Source: Glutamicibacter uratoxydans (lineage in GTDB: Bacteria; Actinomycetota; Actinomycetes; Actinomycetales; Micrococcaceae). Taken from it: 62,869 nucleotides of DNA. Shown in pieces: positions 29,975 through 38,359 of this stretch (positions are counted from its first letter, which is position 1; every line of letters starts with the position of its first letter). Location: the NCBI RefSeq assembly GCF_006539925.1, contig NZ_BJNY01000021.1, positions 1-62,869 of the forward strand, in the 5' to 3' direction. Under the pieces are notes generated by a model. That model saw only the letters and a program-made list of their open reading frames with translations, was not told where the DNA came from and ran no database searches. Made by a program: the position numbers and the translations under genes.

Positions 29975-31996
29975 TCAGTCCTTTGGCAAAGTATGCGGTT
30001 CGCGGTGGCCCGAGGATTCCTCGGTCGGGGCCCCGCCCAAAACGTTTTTGGCGCTGAGCAGGCGCCAGGGGACGGAGGCGATGAGCACTCCCGGCTCGTA
30101 GTGCAGACGGTTCTTCACGCGCAGCGCCGTCTGGTTGTGCACCAGCTGCTCCCACCAGCTGCCCACCACATATTCGGGGATGTACACGACGATCAGATCG
30201 CGCGGGGATTCGCGCTTGATGGAGCGGATATGGGAGATCAGCGCCCCGGGGATGTCGCGGTAGGGGGAAGCCAGCGCCGTGATCGGCACCGGGATCTTCA
30301 GCCGCTCCCAGTCAGCCAGCGTGCGTTCGGTCTTCTCCGCTTCCACGTCCACGATGATCGCCTCCAGCTTCGAGGGGCGGCTGGCCCGGGCGAAGGCCAG
30401 TGCGCGCAGCACCGGCTTGCGCACGGTGGAGACCAGCACCAGCGCGTGCACGCGCGAGGGCAGCGCGGTGGCCTGCCCGCCGTCGTCGTCGATGGACAAT
30501 TCCGCATCCACCTGCTGGTAGTGGCGGTGCAGCGATTCCATGATGAGCATCAGCACCACGATGCCCAGCACCGCCAGCCACGCGCCGTGGATGAAGCGGG
30601 TGGCCAGCACCACCAGCAGCACCAGCCCGGAGAGCACCAGGCCCACCAGGTTCAGCAGGCGCTGGCGCAGCATCGAGACGCGGATCCGGCGGTCCGCCAC
30701 CGGCACCAGCTCGCGCTGCCAGTGCTTGAGCATGGCTAGCTGGCTGAGGGTGAAGGAGACGAACACGCCCACCACATACAGCTGGATCAGCATGGTGACA
30801 TCTCCCCCGAAGAGCAGCACCAGCAGCACCGCGGCGACGCCCAGGGACAGGATGCCGTTGGAGAAGCCCAGCCGGTCGCCTCGGGTGCGCAGCTGGCGTG
30901 GCAGGAATCCGTCGGTGGCCAGTTGGCTGGCCAGCGACGGGAAGGAGTTGAATGCCTGGTTGCCCGCCAGCAGCAGCACCATGATGGTCAGCGCTGAGAC
31001 GATGACGGTGCCCAGATAGAACTGCCCAAACACCGCCTGCGCCAGCTGGCCGAGCACCGGAACCTGCACATAGTCCTCGGGGATCGGCTGGCCGTGCAGC
31101 ATCAGCGAAGACTGCGGGTCAGCCACCACCTTGATGCCGGTGGCCTTGGCGAGCATCAGGGTGCCCAGGGTCAGCACGCCCGAGAGCAGGCCTAGGACCA
31201 GCAGGATCCGCCCGGCGTTCTTCGCGCGCGGGCGAGAAAGCTGCTGGACATTGGAGATCGGCACCTCGATGCCGGTCAGCGCCGCCGAGCCGGTGGAGAA
31301 GGCGCGCAGGATCAGCAGCGCCCCGACCATGCCCTGGATGCCGGTGGAGAACTCGGCATCGGGGATGATGGTGAACTGCGCACTGGGGGCCAAGCCCAGA
31401 TGCCCGGTGGCGGCCATCACCCCGCCGATGGCGATCAGCGCGAGCATGCCGAAGGCGAAGAGGTAGACCGGAATGGCCAGGGACCAGCGGCCCTGGGCCG
31501 GTCCGCGCAGGTTGCCGACCACCAGCACGACGACGATCCCGGCGGCCACCAGCGCGCGGTACTCCCCCAGCACCGGGAAGATGCCCGTCAGGTACTGGGC
31601 CGCCGAGGAGCTGGACACGGCGACCGTGAGCACGAAGTCGACCAGCAGCGCCGCCGCCACTGCGGTGCCCGGGCGCGCCCCGAGGTTCTTGCTCACGATC
31701 TCGTAGTCGCCGCCGCCGGAAGGATAGGCCCGCACCGACTGGCGGTAGGAGAGCACCAGCACCACCAGCACCAGCAGCACCGCTACGCCGACATAGGGCG
31801 AAAGCATGGTCGCCGCCACGCCGGCCATGGCCAGGGTCAGCAAGATCTCATCCGGAGCGTAGGCCAGGGATGACAGGGCGCTGGAGGAGAAAATCGGCAA
31901 GGCGATGCGCGGCGGGAGCGGCTTCTTTTTCAGCTGTTCGGTGCTGAAAGGCCGACCCACCAGAATGCGTTTCAGACCATCAAATAATGCGGGCAC
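29975..31996 (-). CDS. APC-superfamily permease, KimA-like (probable K+ transporter)
   Basis: 673 residues. About 12 membrane helices occupy residues 45-470, followed by a cytoplasmic C-terminal domain of about 200 residues. FSSSALSSLAYAPDEILLTLA near residue 35-55 closely follows the KimA/YdaO pattern of high-affinity K+/H+ symporters, and SYRQSVRAYPSGGGDYEIV fits as well. It is divergent from two TrkA-type K+ regulatory genes, which supports potassium as substrate. An amino-acid permease is the alternative. GTG 31996 has no separate ribosome binding site, so the mRNA may be leaderless. Confidence 0.8.
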   Translation of the reverse strand: MPALFDGLKRILVGRPFSTEQLKKKPLPPRIALPIFSSSALSSLAYAPDEILLTLAMAGVAATMLSPYVGVAVLLVLVVLVLSYRQSVRAYPSGGGDYEIVSKNLGARPGTAVAAALLVDFVLTVAVSSSSAAQYLTGIFPVLGEYRALVAAGIVVVLVVGNLRGPAQGRWSLAIPVYLFAFGMLALIAIGGVMAATGHLGLAPSAQFTIIPDAEFSTGIQGMVGALLILRAFSTGSAALTGIEVPISNVQQLSRPRAKNAGRILLVLGLLSGVLTLGTLMLAKATGIKVVADPQSSLMLHGQPIPEDYVQVPVLGQLAQAVFGQFYLGTVIVSALTIMVLLLAGNQAFNSFPSLASQLATDGFLPRQLRTRGDRLGFSNGILSLGVAAVLLVLLFGGDVTMLIQLYVVGVFVSFTLSQLAMLKHWQRELVPVADRRIRVSMLRQRLLNLVGLVLSGLVLLVVLATRFIHGAWLAVLGIVVLMLIMESLHRHYQQVDAELSIDDDGGQATALPSRVHALVLVSTVRKPVLRALAFARASRPSKLEAIIVDVEAEKTERTLADWERLKIPVPITALASPYRDIPGALISHIRSIKRESPRDLIVVYIPEYVVGSWWEQLVHNQTALRVKNRLHYEPGVLIASVPWRLLSAKNVLGGAPTEESSGHREPHTLPKD

Positions 31997-32141
31997 CTCA
32001 CTACGTTATCGCAGGCGCGGTGCGACATGGCCACCGCAAGTCAATCTGCCATCAGGCTCAACAGCGCTATTGTTGCTTTCAGGCGCCGTGCATCGGCGCC
32101 CGGTAGATCTGTTCCTAGAGCTTGCACCCGAGGAGTTTTTG

Positions 32142-32819
32142 GTGGCGCACTTTGTGATCATGGGTTGTGGACGCGTCGGCGTGGCCCTGGCCCATACACT
32201 GGATGCTGCGGGTCATTCCGTGGCGATCATCGACCAGGACCCGGAGGCCTTCCGCCGGCTCAGCGATGACTTCTCCGGCTCCCGGGTCACCGGGCTGGGC
32301 TTCGACAAGGACACCCTGGTCCAGGCAAAGATCGATGAGGCCTACGCCTTTGCTGCGGTCTCCAGCGGCGACAACTCGAATATTCTCGCCACCCGCGTGG
32401 CCCGCGAAACCTACAACGTGCCCAATGTCGTGGCGCGCATCTACGACCCGGGGCGCGCAGAAATCTACCAGCGCCTGGGCATCCCCACGGTGGCGGCGGT
32501 GCGCTGGAGCACCGACCAGGTGCTGCGGCGCATCCTTCCCGACTACTCCATGCGCGGGGACTTCCGCGAGCCCTCGGGGCGCCTGGTGCTCACCGAGGTG
32601 GCGCTGCACCGCGACTGGTACGGGCGCCTGGTGCGAGAGATCGAAGCCGCCGCCGGGGTGCGCGTGGCCTATCTGACCCGTTTCGGCGAAGGCGTCATCC
32701 CGGTGAACCGCACCCGACTGCAGGGCGGGGACCTCATCCACGTGATGATGCGGCTTGACCAAAGCCAGGACGTTGAAAAGATCCTTGCCAGCCCGCCAAA
32801 GCCAACCCCAGTCGATTAG
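32142..32819 (+). CDS. ceoB: TrkA-type K+ transport regulator (CeoB-like)
   Basis: 225 residues from GTG 32142, with AGGAG six bases upstream. An RCK_N nucleotide-binding domain begins FVIMGCGRVGVALAHTLDAAG (GxGxxG), with the acidic residue in IIDQD. An RCK_C domain follows (FREPSGRLVLTEVALHRDWYG). The protein should bind NAD(H), ATP or a cyclic dinucleotide and gate a membrane partner. Twelve bases separate it from the second, similar gene. The divergent KimA-like permease is the obvious partner. Confidence 0.9.
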   Translation: MAHFVIMGCGRVGVALAHTLDAAGHSVAIIDQDPEAFRRLSDDFSGSRVTGLGFDKDTLVQAKIDEAYAFAAVSSGDNSNILATRVARETYNVPNVVARIYDPGRAEIYQRLGIPTVAAVRWSTDQVLRRILPDYSMRGDFREPSGRLVLTEVALHRDWYGRLVREIEAAAGVRVAYLTRFGEGVIPVNRTRLQGGDLIHVMMRLDQSQDVEKILASPPKPTPVD

Positions 32820-32831
32820 AAGGAGCACAAC

Positions 32832-33497
32832 GTGAAGGTAATGATTGCCGGAGCCGGCTCGGTGGGATCCTCGATTGCCCGCGAACTGGTAGCCAATTCC
32901 CATGAGGTGCTGTTGGTCGACACGAAAGCGGAGATGGCGCGCCGATCAGATCTTGAAGGCGTCAAATGGCTGATCGGCGATGCCTGCGAACTGGCGGTGC
33001 TGCAGCGGGTGGGGCTTGAAGACTACGACGTGGTGGTCTCCGCCACCGGCGACGACAAGGTCAATCTGGTCGTCTCACTGCTGGCCAAGAGCGAATTCGG
33101 GGTGCGCCGTACCGTGGGCCGCGTGAACAACCCCAAGAACGAGTGGATGTTCGACGACGCCTGGGGCGTAGACGTGGCGGTCAGCACCCCGCGCCTGATG
33201 ACGGCGCTGGTGGAAGAAGCGGTGGAGGTCGGCGACCTGGTGCGCCTGCTGACCCTGAAGTCCGGCGAGGTCTACATGGTCGAGTTCACCGTCCCGCATG
33301 ATTCAGGGCTGATCGGCCGAACCATCGGGCGCATCCCTTGGCCCACCGAATGCACGCTCATGGCGGTGGTGCGCGACAAGACCCCGTTCCCGCCCAGCGA
33401 CGACGACGTCATCGAAGGCGGCGACGAGATCTTCTTCATCACCACCCCGGGGGCGGAGCAGCTACTGCGCCGCACCCTGCAGGGCTCCAGCCGCTAA
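32832..33497 (+). CDS. ceoC: TrkA-type K+ transport regulator (CeoC-like)
   Basis: 221 residues. It starts MKVMIAGAGSVGSSIARELVANSHEVLLVD (Rossmann GxGxxG, Asp at the strand-2 end), and has DVVVSATGDDKVNLVVSLLAK and a C-terminal RCK_C domain ending in EGGDEIFFITTPGAEQLL. GTG 32832 follows AAGGAG. It and the preceding gene resemble the mycobacterial CeoB-CeoC pair, thought to be the cytosolic subunits of a Trk-like potassium system. A strong terminator follows. Confidence 0.9.
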   Translation: MKVMIAGAGSVGSSIARELVANSHEVLLVDTKAEMARRSDLEGVKWLIGDACELAVLQRVGLEDYDVVVSATGDDKVNLVVSLLAKSEFGVRRTVGRVNNPKNEWMFDDAWGVDVAVSTPRLMTALVEEAVEVGDLVRLLTLKSGEVYMVEFTVPHDSGLIGRTIGRIPWPTECTLMAVVRDKTPFPPSDDDVIEGGDEIFFITTPGAEQLLRRTLQGSSR

Positions 33498-33510
33498 GCG
33501 GCGCAGCGCA

Positions 33511-33565
33511 AAAAATGCTTCTGCCCGGCCCCGAATTTTTCGGGGCCCGGCAGAAGCATTTTTCC
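33511..33565. terminator. Bidirectional terminator, ceoC / DUF3159
   Basis: A long hairpin (arms about 33511-33535 and 33538-33563) with A and T runs on its flanks lies between two convergent genes. Confidence 0.93.
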
Positions 33566-33577
33566 AAGGTTTGCCGG

Positions 33578-34297
33578 CTAGGACTGCGCTGGCTGCTCGG
33601 GCTCAGTCGCGGCGCCCTGCACCGGGCGCGAGACCAGCCAAGCGAACCACAGGCCCACCGCATACAGCGGAACGCCCATCAACGCCCTTGCCACGCCCAG
33701 GGACACCACCTGGTCGGCAAAGTACATCGGCAGCTGCACTACCAGGCGCAGCGCGAACACCGCGCAGATCAGCCAGGTGGCAATGCTGTAGCGGCGCAGC
33801 CTGTCCGGCTGGGCGCGCCAGGACACCGACTCATTGCGGATGAATCCGAACAGCAGCCCGATCAGCGGCCACTTGACGAAGATTGAGGCCATCAGCGCCA
33901 TCAGGTATCCGCCGCTGATGAAAAAGCCGGGAACGTAGTAGTCCCGCGCATTGCCTGAGGTGCGGGCCACCAGCGCGCAGATCAGGATTCCCACCAACCC
34001 GGAAATGGACTGCAGCAGCGTCGACCTGGTGGCAAGGCGCCAGACCATGAACACCACGCCCAGCGCAATGGAGGAAATCAGCGCCCAGGACAGCTGCGAG
34101 GTAAACGCATAGACGATCACGAAGACAAAGCCCGGCACCACCGTTTCAAGGATGCCGCGCACTCCCCCGACGGTGGAGAGCACGTCGATGCCGCCGTCGG
34201 CGTTCTGCGCAACCTTTGAGTTGGCGCTGATTGCTTCGGCGAAGCTCGGCCTGCGCTCAGGCTGGGCATCCGGGGACTTCGTGGGTTCTTCGTTCAC
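33578..34297 (-). CDS. DUF3159 integral membrane protein
   Basis: 239 residues. A charged N-terminus of about 50 residues (PERRPSFAEAISANSKVAQNADGG) is followed by about six hydrophobic segments: VPGFVFVIVYAF, ALISSIALGVVFMVW, ISGLVGILICALVA, a loop with ARDYYVPGFFISGGYL, WPLIGLLFGFI and a C-terminal helix pair. It matches the actinobacterial DUF3159 family, function unknown. It follows the OB-fold gene on the same strand, 48 bases away, in a unit starting at dut. Confidence 0.85.
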   Translation of the reverse strand: MNEEPTKSPDAQPERRPSFAEAISANSKVAQNADGGIDVLSTVGGVRGILETVVPGFVFVIVYAFTSQLSWALISSIALGVVFMVWRLATRSTLLQSISGLVGILICALVARTSGNARDYYVPGFFISGGYLMALMASIFVKWPLIGLLFGFIRNESVSWRAQPDRLRRYSIATWLICAVFALRLVVQLPMYFADQVVSLGVARALMGVPLYAVGLWFAWLVSRPVQGAATEPEQPAQS

Positions 34298-34345
34298 TGT
34301 GTTTCTCGCTTCTGCCCCGCGGGGCGTGAGTGCAGCTGGTCAGGC

Positions 34346-34720
34346 TCAGCCTCGGGCCACTGGGACGATGATGTATCTGGGGTTGTAGATCGTGGGGATC
34401 TGCTCCACCGGAGCGACCATGCCCGAGTATTCGATTTTCACTCCCGGCCGGATGCCCGGCACAGATTTCTGCCCCATGAACCGCAGCCGGATGTGCGGCA
34501 CCGTGCCGCGCGGGGCGCGCATGGAACTCGGCTGGTCCACCACATCTGCGCTGAGCTGCGGCGCGCTGCCCGGAGCCGAATAGCTCACCGACTGGATATA
34601 GCCGACGTGCTCGATCCGGCCCTTTTCGGGCAGCTGCGCCAGTGATGCCAGGCGCGTATGCACCCGCCTGGCATCGGTGCCGGTGATCTTGGGTGACACC
34701 GGCTGGTATTTGCTGGGCAT
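34346..34720 (-). CDS. OB-fold nucleic-acid-binding-like protein
   Basis: 124 residues. A helical N-terminus (RRVHTRLASLAQLPEKG) leads into a beta-rich region, RIEHVGYIQSVSYSAPG...LRFMGQKSVPGIRPGVKIEYSGMV. That is the outline of an OB fold, as annotated for this position next to DUF3159 and DUF3710 genes in Arthrobacter relatives. The conserved end is PTIYNPRYIIVPV. It starts four bases after the DUF3710 stop, so the two are coupled. Nucleic-acid binding is plausible but unproven. Confidence 0.75.
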   Translation of the reverse strand: MPSKYQPVSPKITGTDARRVHTRLASLAQLPEKGRIEHVGYIQSVSYSAPGSAPQLSADVVDQPSSMRAPRGTVPHIRLRFMGQKSVPGIRPGVKIEYSGMVAPVEQIPTIYNPRYIIVPVARG

Positions 34721-34724
34721 TCAA

Positions 34725-35441
34725 CTAGCCGATCTGGGTGATTTCCGGACCGCGCTCGGGACGCTGCGGCGCCTGGGTTTCTTCCTGTTCCGGCTCGGCA
34801 GGACGTGCCTGGGCGTTAGTTGGAACGCTCAGCGGCAGCAGCTCCTGTGGAGGCAGCGGCTTGTCGCCGCGGTTCACGATCACCGAACGAAGCAGGTCGT
34901 CGATGGTCTTCGCGGCCTCTTCATCGCCAATGGCCGCTCCGCCGATCACCGCGCGCAGGAACCAGCGGGGGCCGTCGATGCCGACAAAGCGCAACGCTAC
35001 GTGGCCGGCGCGGCCGTCGGGCAGCTGCTGCGGCACCTGGGCCAGCAGCTCCTGGCCGTATTCGCCGTCGCGCTGATAAATTTCGCCGTTCTGGCTCTTG
35101 ATGTCTTCCTTGATCTTGTCGCTGATGCCAGGCCACAGCGAGGTGGACTTGGAGGCCGAGAAGGCCATCAGCTGCACGCGGGATTCGGCGATTTCCAAGG
35201 ACACCGCAACCACGCGCTGGTTCGACTGCTCGACGTCCATGCGGACCTTCAATCCGATCACCGGCTTGACCAAGATGGAGCCGAAATCAAGGTAGTCGTC
35301 GGTATTTTCGACGTCCTTGTAGTCGAAGGGACCGTTCAGCTGGCGTTTGCCGGTGGCTTCTTCTTCCGCGCCGGCAGCCTGTTCGAGGTCAGCTGGCTCG
35401 GCCGCAGGGTGGTCCTGCGCCTTTTTACGCTTGAAAATCAT
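34725..35441 (-). CDS. DUF3710 domain-containing protein
   Basis: 238 residues from ATG 35441. An acidic, low-complexity N-terminus (about 1-45) precedes the DUF3710 core: GPFDYKDVENTDDYLDFGSIL, then WPGISDKIKEDIKSQNGE and GIDGPRWFLRAVIGGAA. A proline/glutamate-rich tail follows. Its function is unknown. DUF3710 genes are characteristically downstream of dut in actinobacteria, as here (37-base gap). I see no enzyme motif. Confidence 0.87.
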   Translation of the reverse strand: MIFKRKKAQDHPAAEPADLEQAAGAEEEATGKRQLNGPFDYKDVENTDDYLDFGSILVKPVIGLKVRMDVEQSNQRVVAVSLEIAESRVQLMAFSASKSTSLWPGISDKIKEDIKSQNGEIYQRDGEYGQELLAQVPQQLPDGRAGHVALRFVGIDGPRWFLRAVIGGAAIGDEEAAKTIDDLLRSVIVNRGDKPLPPQELLPLSVPTNAQARPAEPEQEETQAPQRPERGPEITQIG

Positions 35442-35478
35442 GTTTTCCTTAGAAAAATCGTCGTAGTACCAAGAGTAC

Positions 35479-35937
35479 TTAGTTCGCGCCGAATCCGCCG
35501 GTCGACCCGAAGCCGCCGGCACCGCGGGCCGAATCATCCAGGGAGTCCACCTGGATGAAGGCCGCCTGCTCGACTTTCTGGATGACCAACTGGGCGATCC
35601 TGTCGCCGCGGGTGATCGTGAACGGCTGCTGCGCATCGGTGTTGAGCAGGGTGACCATAATCTCTCCGCGGTATCCGGCATCCACGGTGCCCGGTGCGTT
35701 GACTACCGTGATGCCGTGCTTGGTCGCCAGGCCGCTGCGCGGGTGGACCAGGCCGACATACCCGTGGGGCAGGGCCAAGGCAATGCCCGTAGGAACCAGG
35801 GCGCGCTGCCCCGGCTCAAGCACCAACGAGGTCCGTGCATGCAGGTCAGCACCGGCATCCGAAGGGTGCGCATAGCTGGGCACCGGCAGGTCTTCATCAA
35901 GCATCTTGATCGAAATCTTGACTGTAGGCTCACTCAT
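35479..35937 (-). CDS. dut: dUTP diphosphatase (dUTPase)
   Basis: 152 residues from ATG 35937, the normal size for the trimeric enzyme that converts dUTP to dUMP and keeps uracil out of DNA. All motifs are present: SDAGADLHA (1), [12 protein letters not shown] (2), [14 protein letters not shown] (3), [10 protein letters not shown] (4) and the P-loop-like [10 protein letters not shown] (5) at the C-terminus. It is the first gene of the dut-DUF3710-OB-DUF3159 unit and divergent from the DUF3093 gene. Confidence 0.97.
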   Translation of the reverse strand: MSEPTVKISIKMLDEDLPVPSYAHPSDAGADLHARTSLVLEPGQRALVPTGIALALPHGYVGLVHPRSGLATKHGITVVNAPGTVDAGYRGEIMVTLLNTDAQQPFTITRGDRIAQLVIQKVEQAAFIQVDSLDDSARGAGGFGSTGGFGAN

Positions 35938-36079
35938 CGTCTTTAGATAGTCCTCGTGGATCATTCGTAAGGTTGCTGGATTCAGCTTTTGCTGGAGATA
36001 ACTCTATCGCGGCGCATCCAGGCAGGAGACCAAGACCCAAAGATTCTACGACTCGTAAAACATTGCATAGACTGTAGCC

Positions 36080-36622
36080 ATGAGTAATACCAGCCCAGAG
36101 GCTTCCAACGTTCTTTTCCAAGAGAAGATCTGGCCATCCTTCAGTTCGTGGATGTGGCCAGTTCTCATTTCAGCTACTGGTGGTATTGCTTTTGCACCGA
36201 TCAACACCGCCCTGGGCTACACCGTGGGCATCGTCCTGCTGATCGCCTTGGCAGTGATCATGATCCTGCGGGTGCCGAGCATCGAGATCACCAGCGACAC
36301 GGTCTCCGTCGGCCGGGCCAGCATTGAACGCAAGTACATCGGGCAGGTCGTCGGCTACCGCGGCGAAGAGGCATTCAAACAGCGCGGCCAGAAGCTGCAC
36401 GGCTTGGCCTACATGCTGCTGCGCGGCTATCTGGATGCGGTGGTCAAGCTGGAAGTCGTTGACGAGCGGGACACCACCCCTTACTGGCTGGTCTCGACCC
36501 GCCGTCCGGAAGAATTCACCGCGGCTCTGGGCGGAGTCATGTATGAATTCACCGACGAAGCGCAGGAAGCGGCGCAGCGGGAAGCCGGCAATGACGAACA
36601 CCACGAAGAACAGACCGACTAG
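36080..36622 (+). CDS. DUF3093 membrane protein
   Basis: 180 residues. Two adjacent membrane helices at about 24-40 and 47-63 (MWPVLISATGGIAFAP, TVGIVLLIALAVIMIL) are followed by a soluble domain VPSIEITSDTVSVGRASIERKYI...WLVSTRRPEEFTAAL, ending acidic. This is the DUF3093 layout, a PH-like domain after a helical hairpin. Its function is unknown. It is divergent from dut (142 bases between starts), the common neighbourhood of this family, and its stop lies in a 46-base palindrome. Confidence 0.87.
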   Translation: MSNTSPEASNVLFQEKIWPSFSSWMWPVLISATGGIAFAPINTALGYTVGIVLLIALAVIMILRVPSIEITSDTVSVGRASIERKYIGQVVGYRGEEAFKQRGQKLHGLAYMLLRGYLDAVVKLEVVDERDTTPYWLVSTRRPEEFTAALGGVMYEFTDEAQEAAQREAGNDEHHEEQTD

Positions 36623-36666
36623 ATATAGATGAAGCCGAGCCAGCTGGCTCGGCTTCATCTATATCT
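36621..36666. terminator. Perfect 46-bp palindrome between DUF3093 and DUF4193 genes
   Basis: The 21-base arms at 36621-36641 and 36646-36666 and the central AGCT are all self-complementary, giving a perfect 46-base palindrome. Its first bases include the DUF3093 TAG stop. There is no T tract. It probably works as a bidirectional terminator or mRNA end for two convergent genes. Confidence 0.8.
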
Positions 36667-36690
36667 CCTGGTTTCCCGAAGGCTTTGAAC

Positions 36691-36993
36691 TCAGCCTTCG
36701 CACTCGGTGCAGAATTTCTGCCCTCCCTCTTCCCGGGCGAGCTGTGAACGGTGGCGCACCATAAAGCAGGCGGCGCAGGTGAACTCGTCGGCCTGCTCCG
36801 GCACAATGTCGATATTTGCTTCCTCGGCGGCTGCCTCGCCACCGGGAAGGACATACTCCTCCGCCAGGGCCCGTTCGCTTTCGTCAACAAGGTTGGCCAT
36901 CGCCGCGGTTTTGCCCTGCTTCAACGCCGCGATCTCGCGAGCGCGCTGCGGGTCGTCCAGAGTTGAGCCTGCGGCGGCAGAATCCAAAGCCAT
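36691..36993 (-). CDS. DUF4193 family zinc-ribbon-like protein
   Basis: 100 residues from ATG 36993; the frame also runs up to 37026. An acidic helical N-terminus with ESERALAEEYVLPGGEAAAEE precedes VPEQADEFTCAACFMVRHRSQLAREEGGQ and the terminal FCTECEG. The two CxxC pairs would bind zinc. This C-terminal signature is diagnostic of the actinobacterial DUF4193 family. Its function is unknown; small size and acidity suggest a protein- or RNA polymerase-associated factor, which is speculation. It is divergent from sepH. Confidence 0.88.
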   Translation of the reverse strand: MALDSAAAGSTLDDPQRAREIAALKQGKTAAMANLVDESERALAEEYVLPGGEAAAEEANIDIVPEQADEFTCAACFMVRHRSQLAREEGGQKFCTECEG

Positions 36994-37220
36994 AGTCTGT
37001 AGTTGCTCTTTCCTGAAGAAAAACATGGATGGAAAGCCTGCTGGTCACAGAAAACTTTCCGGCTAGCAGTATAACCACCAATCATGGCAGATCCTTCCCG
37101 CGCACGGTCCGCGGACGCAACTTGACCATGAATCTTGCGCCACGCCCCGCCGGGTGGTAGGAAAATAGGCTCGCAAGTGGCAGAGTTTTACACAGTAAGT
37201 GAACTGTGTGGAGGGTAGTA

Positions 37221-38276
37221 ATGCGTCAGCTGAGACTCGTGGGAATTCATGAAAATGGTTCCAGTTTGCAGGTCAGCAGCGACGACGGGATGAGTTTCGA
37301 ACTGCCCGTTGACGATGCACTGCGCAGCGCCATGTCCGAAATCGCCCGTTCCAGGGCCCCGCGCAACCGCGAAGAGTCCTCCGTGCACTCGCCGCGCGAA
37401 ATCCAGGCCCGCGTCCGCGCCGGCGCGTCGGCCTATGAGCTGTCCTTGGAATGGGACATGCCCATCGAGGCGATCGTCAAGTACGAGGGCCCGGTGCTGG
37501 CTGAACGCGAGCACATCGCAGAGCTGGCGCGCAGGGTGGAAGTATCCGGTCCGCAGACCGATGCAGAATACCGCGAAGTCTTCGGCGAGGAGCCTGCCGA
37601 CTTGGGCGCCATGGTCGAGCACCGCCTGCACCAATTGAACATCGACGCTGCAAGCGCCCGCTGGAATTCGTGGAAGGATCCCGAAGGCCAGTGGATCGTC
37701 ACTGTGGAATTCGACTCGCCGCTGCCGGCGGAGAACGTGGAGTCGCTGGACAACGACGCCTCCCAGAGCGAAAACATCGCCCGCTGGGCGTTCACCCCTT
37801 CGCGGCGCAGCCTGAAGAACCTGAACCGCTGGGCGCAGACCCTCAGCGAGCAGGTGGCCCCCGAATACTTTCGACCAGTTTCAGCGCTCTCGCAGGTAGA
37901 GAACGAGCCGGCCGCCCCGGCGGCTCCGGAGCCTGACGAGACCGAAGAGCTCATTTCGCTGCTCAACGCCCGCCGCGGCCAGCGCAACAAGGACACCGAT
38001 CCGAAGCTTGAGGCCCGCTACAACGAAATCATCGAGCGCGGGATGAGCAAGTACGAGTCCGAAGAGGACGAGTCGCTGCCGCACCTGCCCCAGGGCATTT
38101 CACCGCGCACCTCGCAGCTGGTCGTAGTGGCGGACTCCGAGTCCGGCGCGCCCGAGGCTTCCAAGTCCGATGCGGAGCAGCACGACGACGGCGCGGCCCG
38201 CAAGGCCAAGCGCTCGTCGGTGCCCAGCTGGGATGACATCATGTTCGGCAAGCGCAAAAAGGACACCGATTCCTAG
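37221..38276 (+). CDS. sepH: Septation protein SepH (DUF3071)
   Basis: 351 residues from ATG 37221 behind GGAGGG. The conserved N-terminal domain MRQLRLVGIHENGSSLQV...LPVDDALRSAM is followed by a helix-turn-helix-like part, SPREIQARVRAGASAYELS. The variable C-terminal half is acidic, with repeated EDESLPH/DDG segments and basic KAKRSSVPSWDDIMFG at the end. SepH directly stimulates FtsZ assembly in Streptomyces and mycobacteria and is a member of the early divisome. It is monocistronic, with a terminator. Confidence 0.92.
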   Translation: MRQLRLVGIHENGSSLQVSSDDGMSFELPVDDALRSAMSEIARSRAPRNREESSVHSPREIQARVRAGASAYELSLEWDMPIEAIVKYEGPVLAEREHIAELARRVEVSGPQTDAEYREVFGEEPADLGAMVEHRLHQLNIDAASARWNSWKDPEGQWIVTVEFDSPLPAENVESLDNDASQSENIARWAFTPSRRSLKNLNRWAQTLSEQVAPEYFRPVSALSQVENEPAAPAAPEPDETEELISLLNARRGQRNKDTDPKLEARYNEIIERGMSKYESEEDESLPHLPQGISPRTSQLVVVADSESGAPEASKSDAEQHDDGAARKAKRSSVPSWDDIMFGKRKKDTDS

Positions 38277-38299
38277 CCTGCGGACAACATCATACGACT

Positions 38300-38345
38300 G
38301 AGGGTGGCCTCGCCGAGTTCGGCGGCGCCACCCTCATCTGTTCTC
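38300..38345. terminator. Terminator between sepH and phosphodiesterase gene
   Basis: Outer arms GAGGGTGGC and GCCACCCTC enclose an inner CGCCG/CGGCG pairing, followed by ATCTGTTCT. It is shared by two convergent genes. Confidence 0.8.
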
Positions 38346-38359
38346 GGTGCTCCAGGCCC

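Noticed and set aside
31997-32141. A cyclic-di-AMP (ydaO-type) riboswitch in front of the KimA-like gene
   Set aside because: The 145-base divergent gap is too short and lacks the long conserved multi-helix layout. The permease start even looks leaderless.
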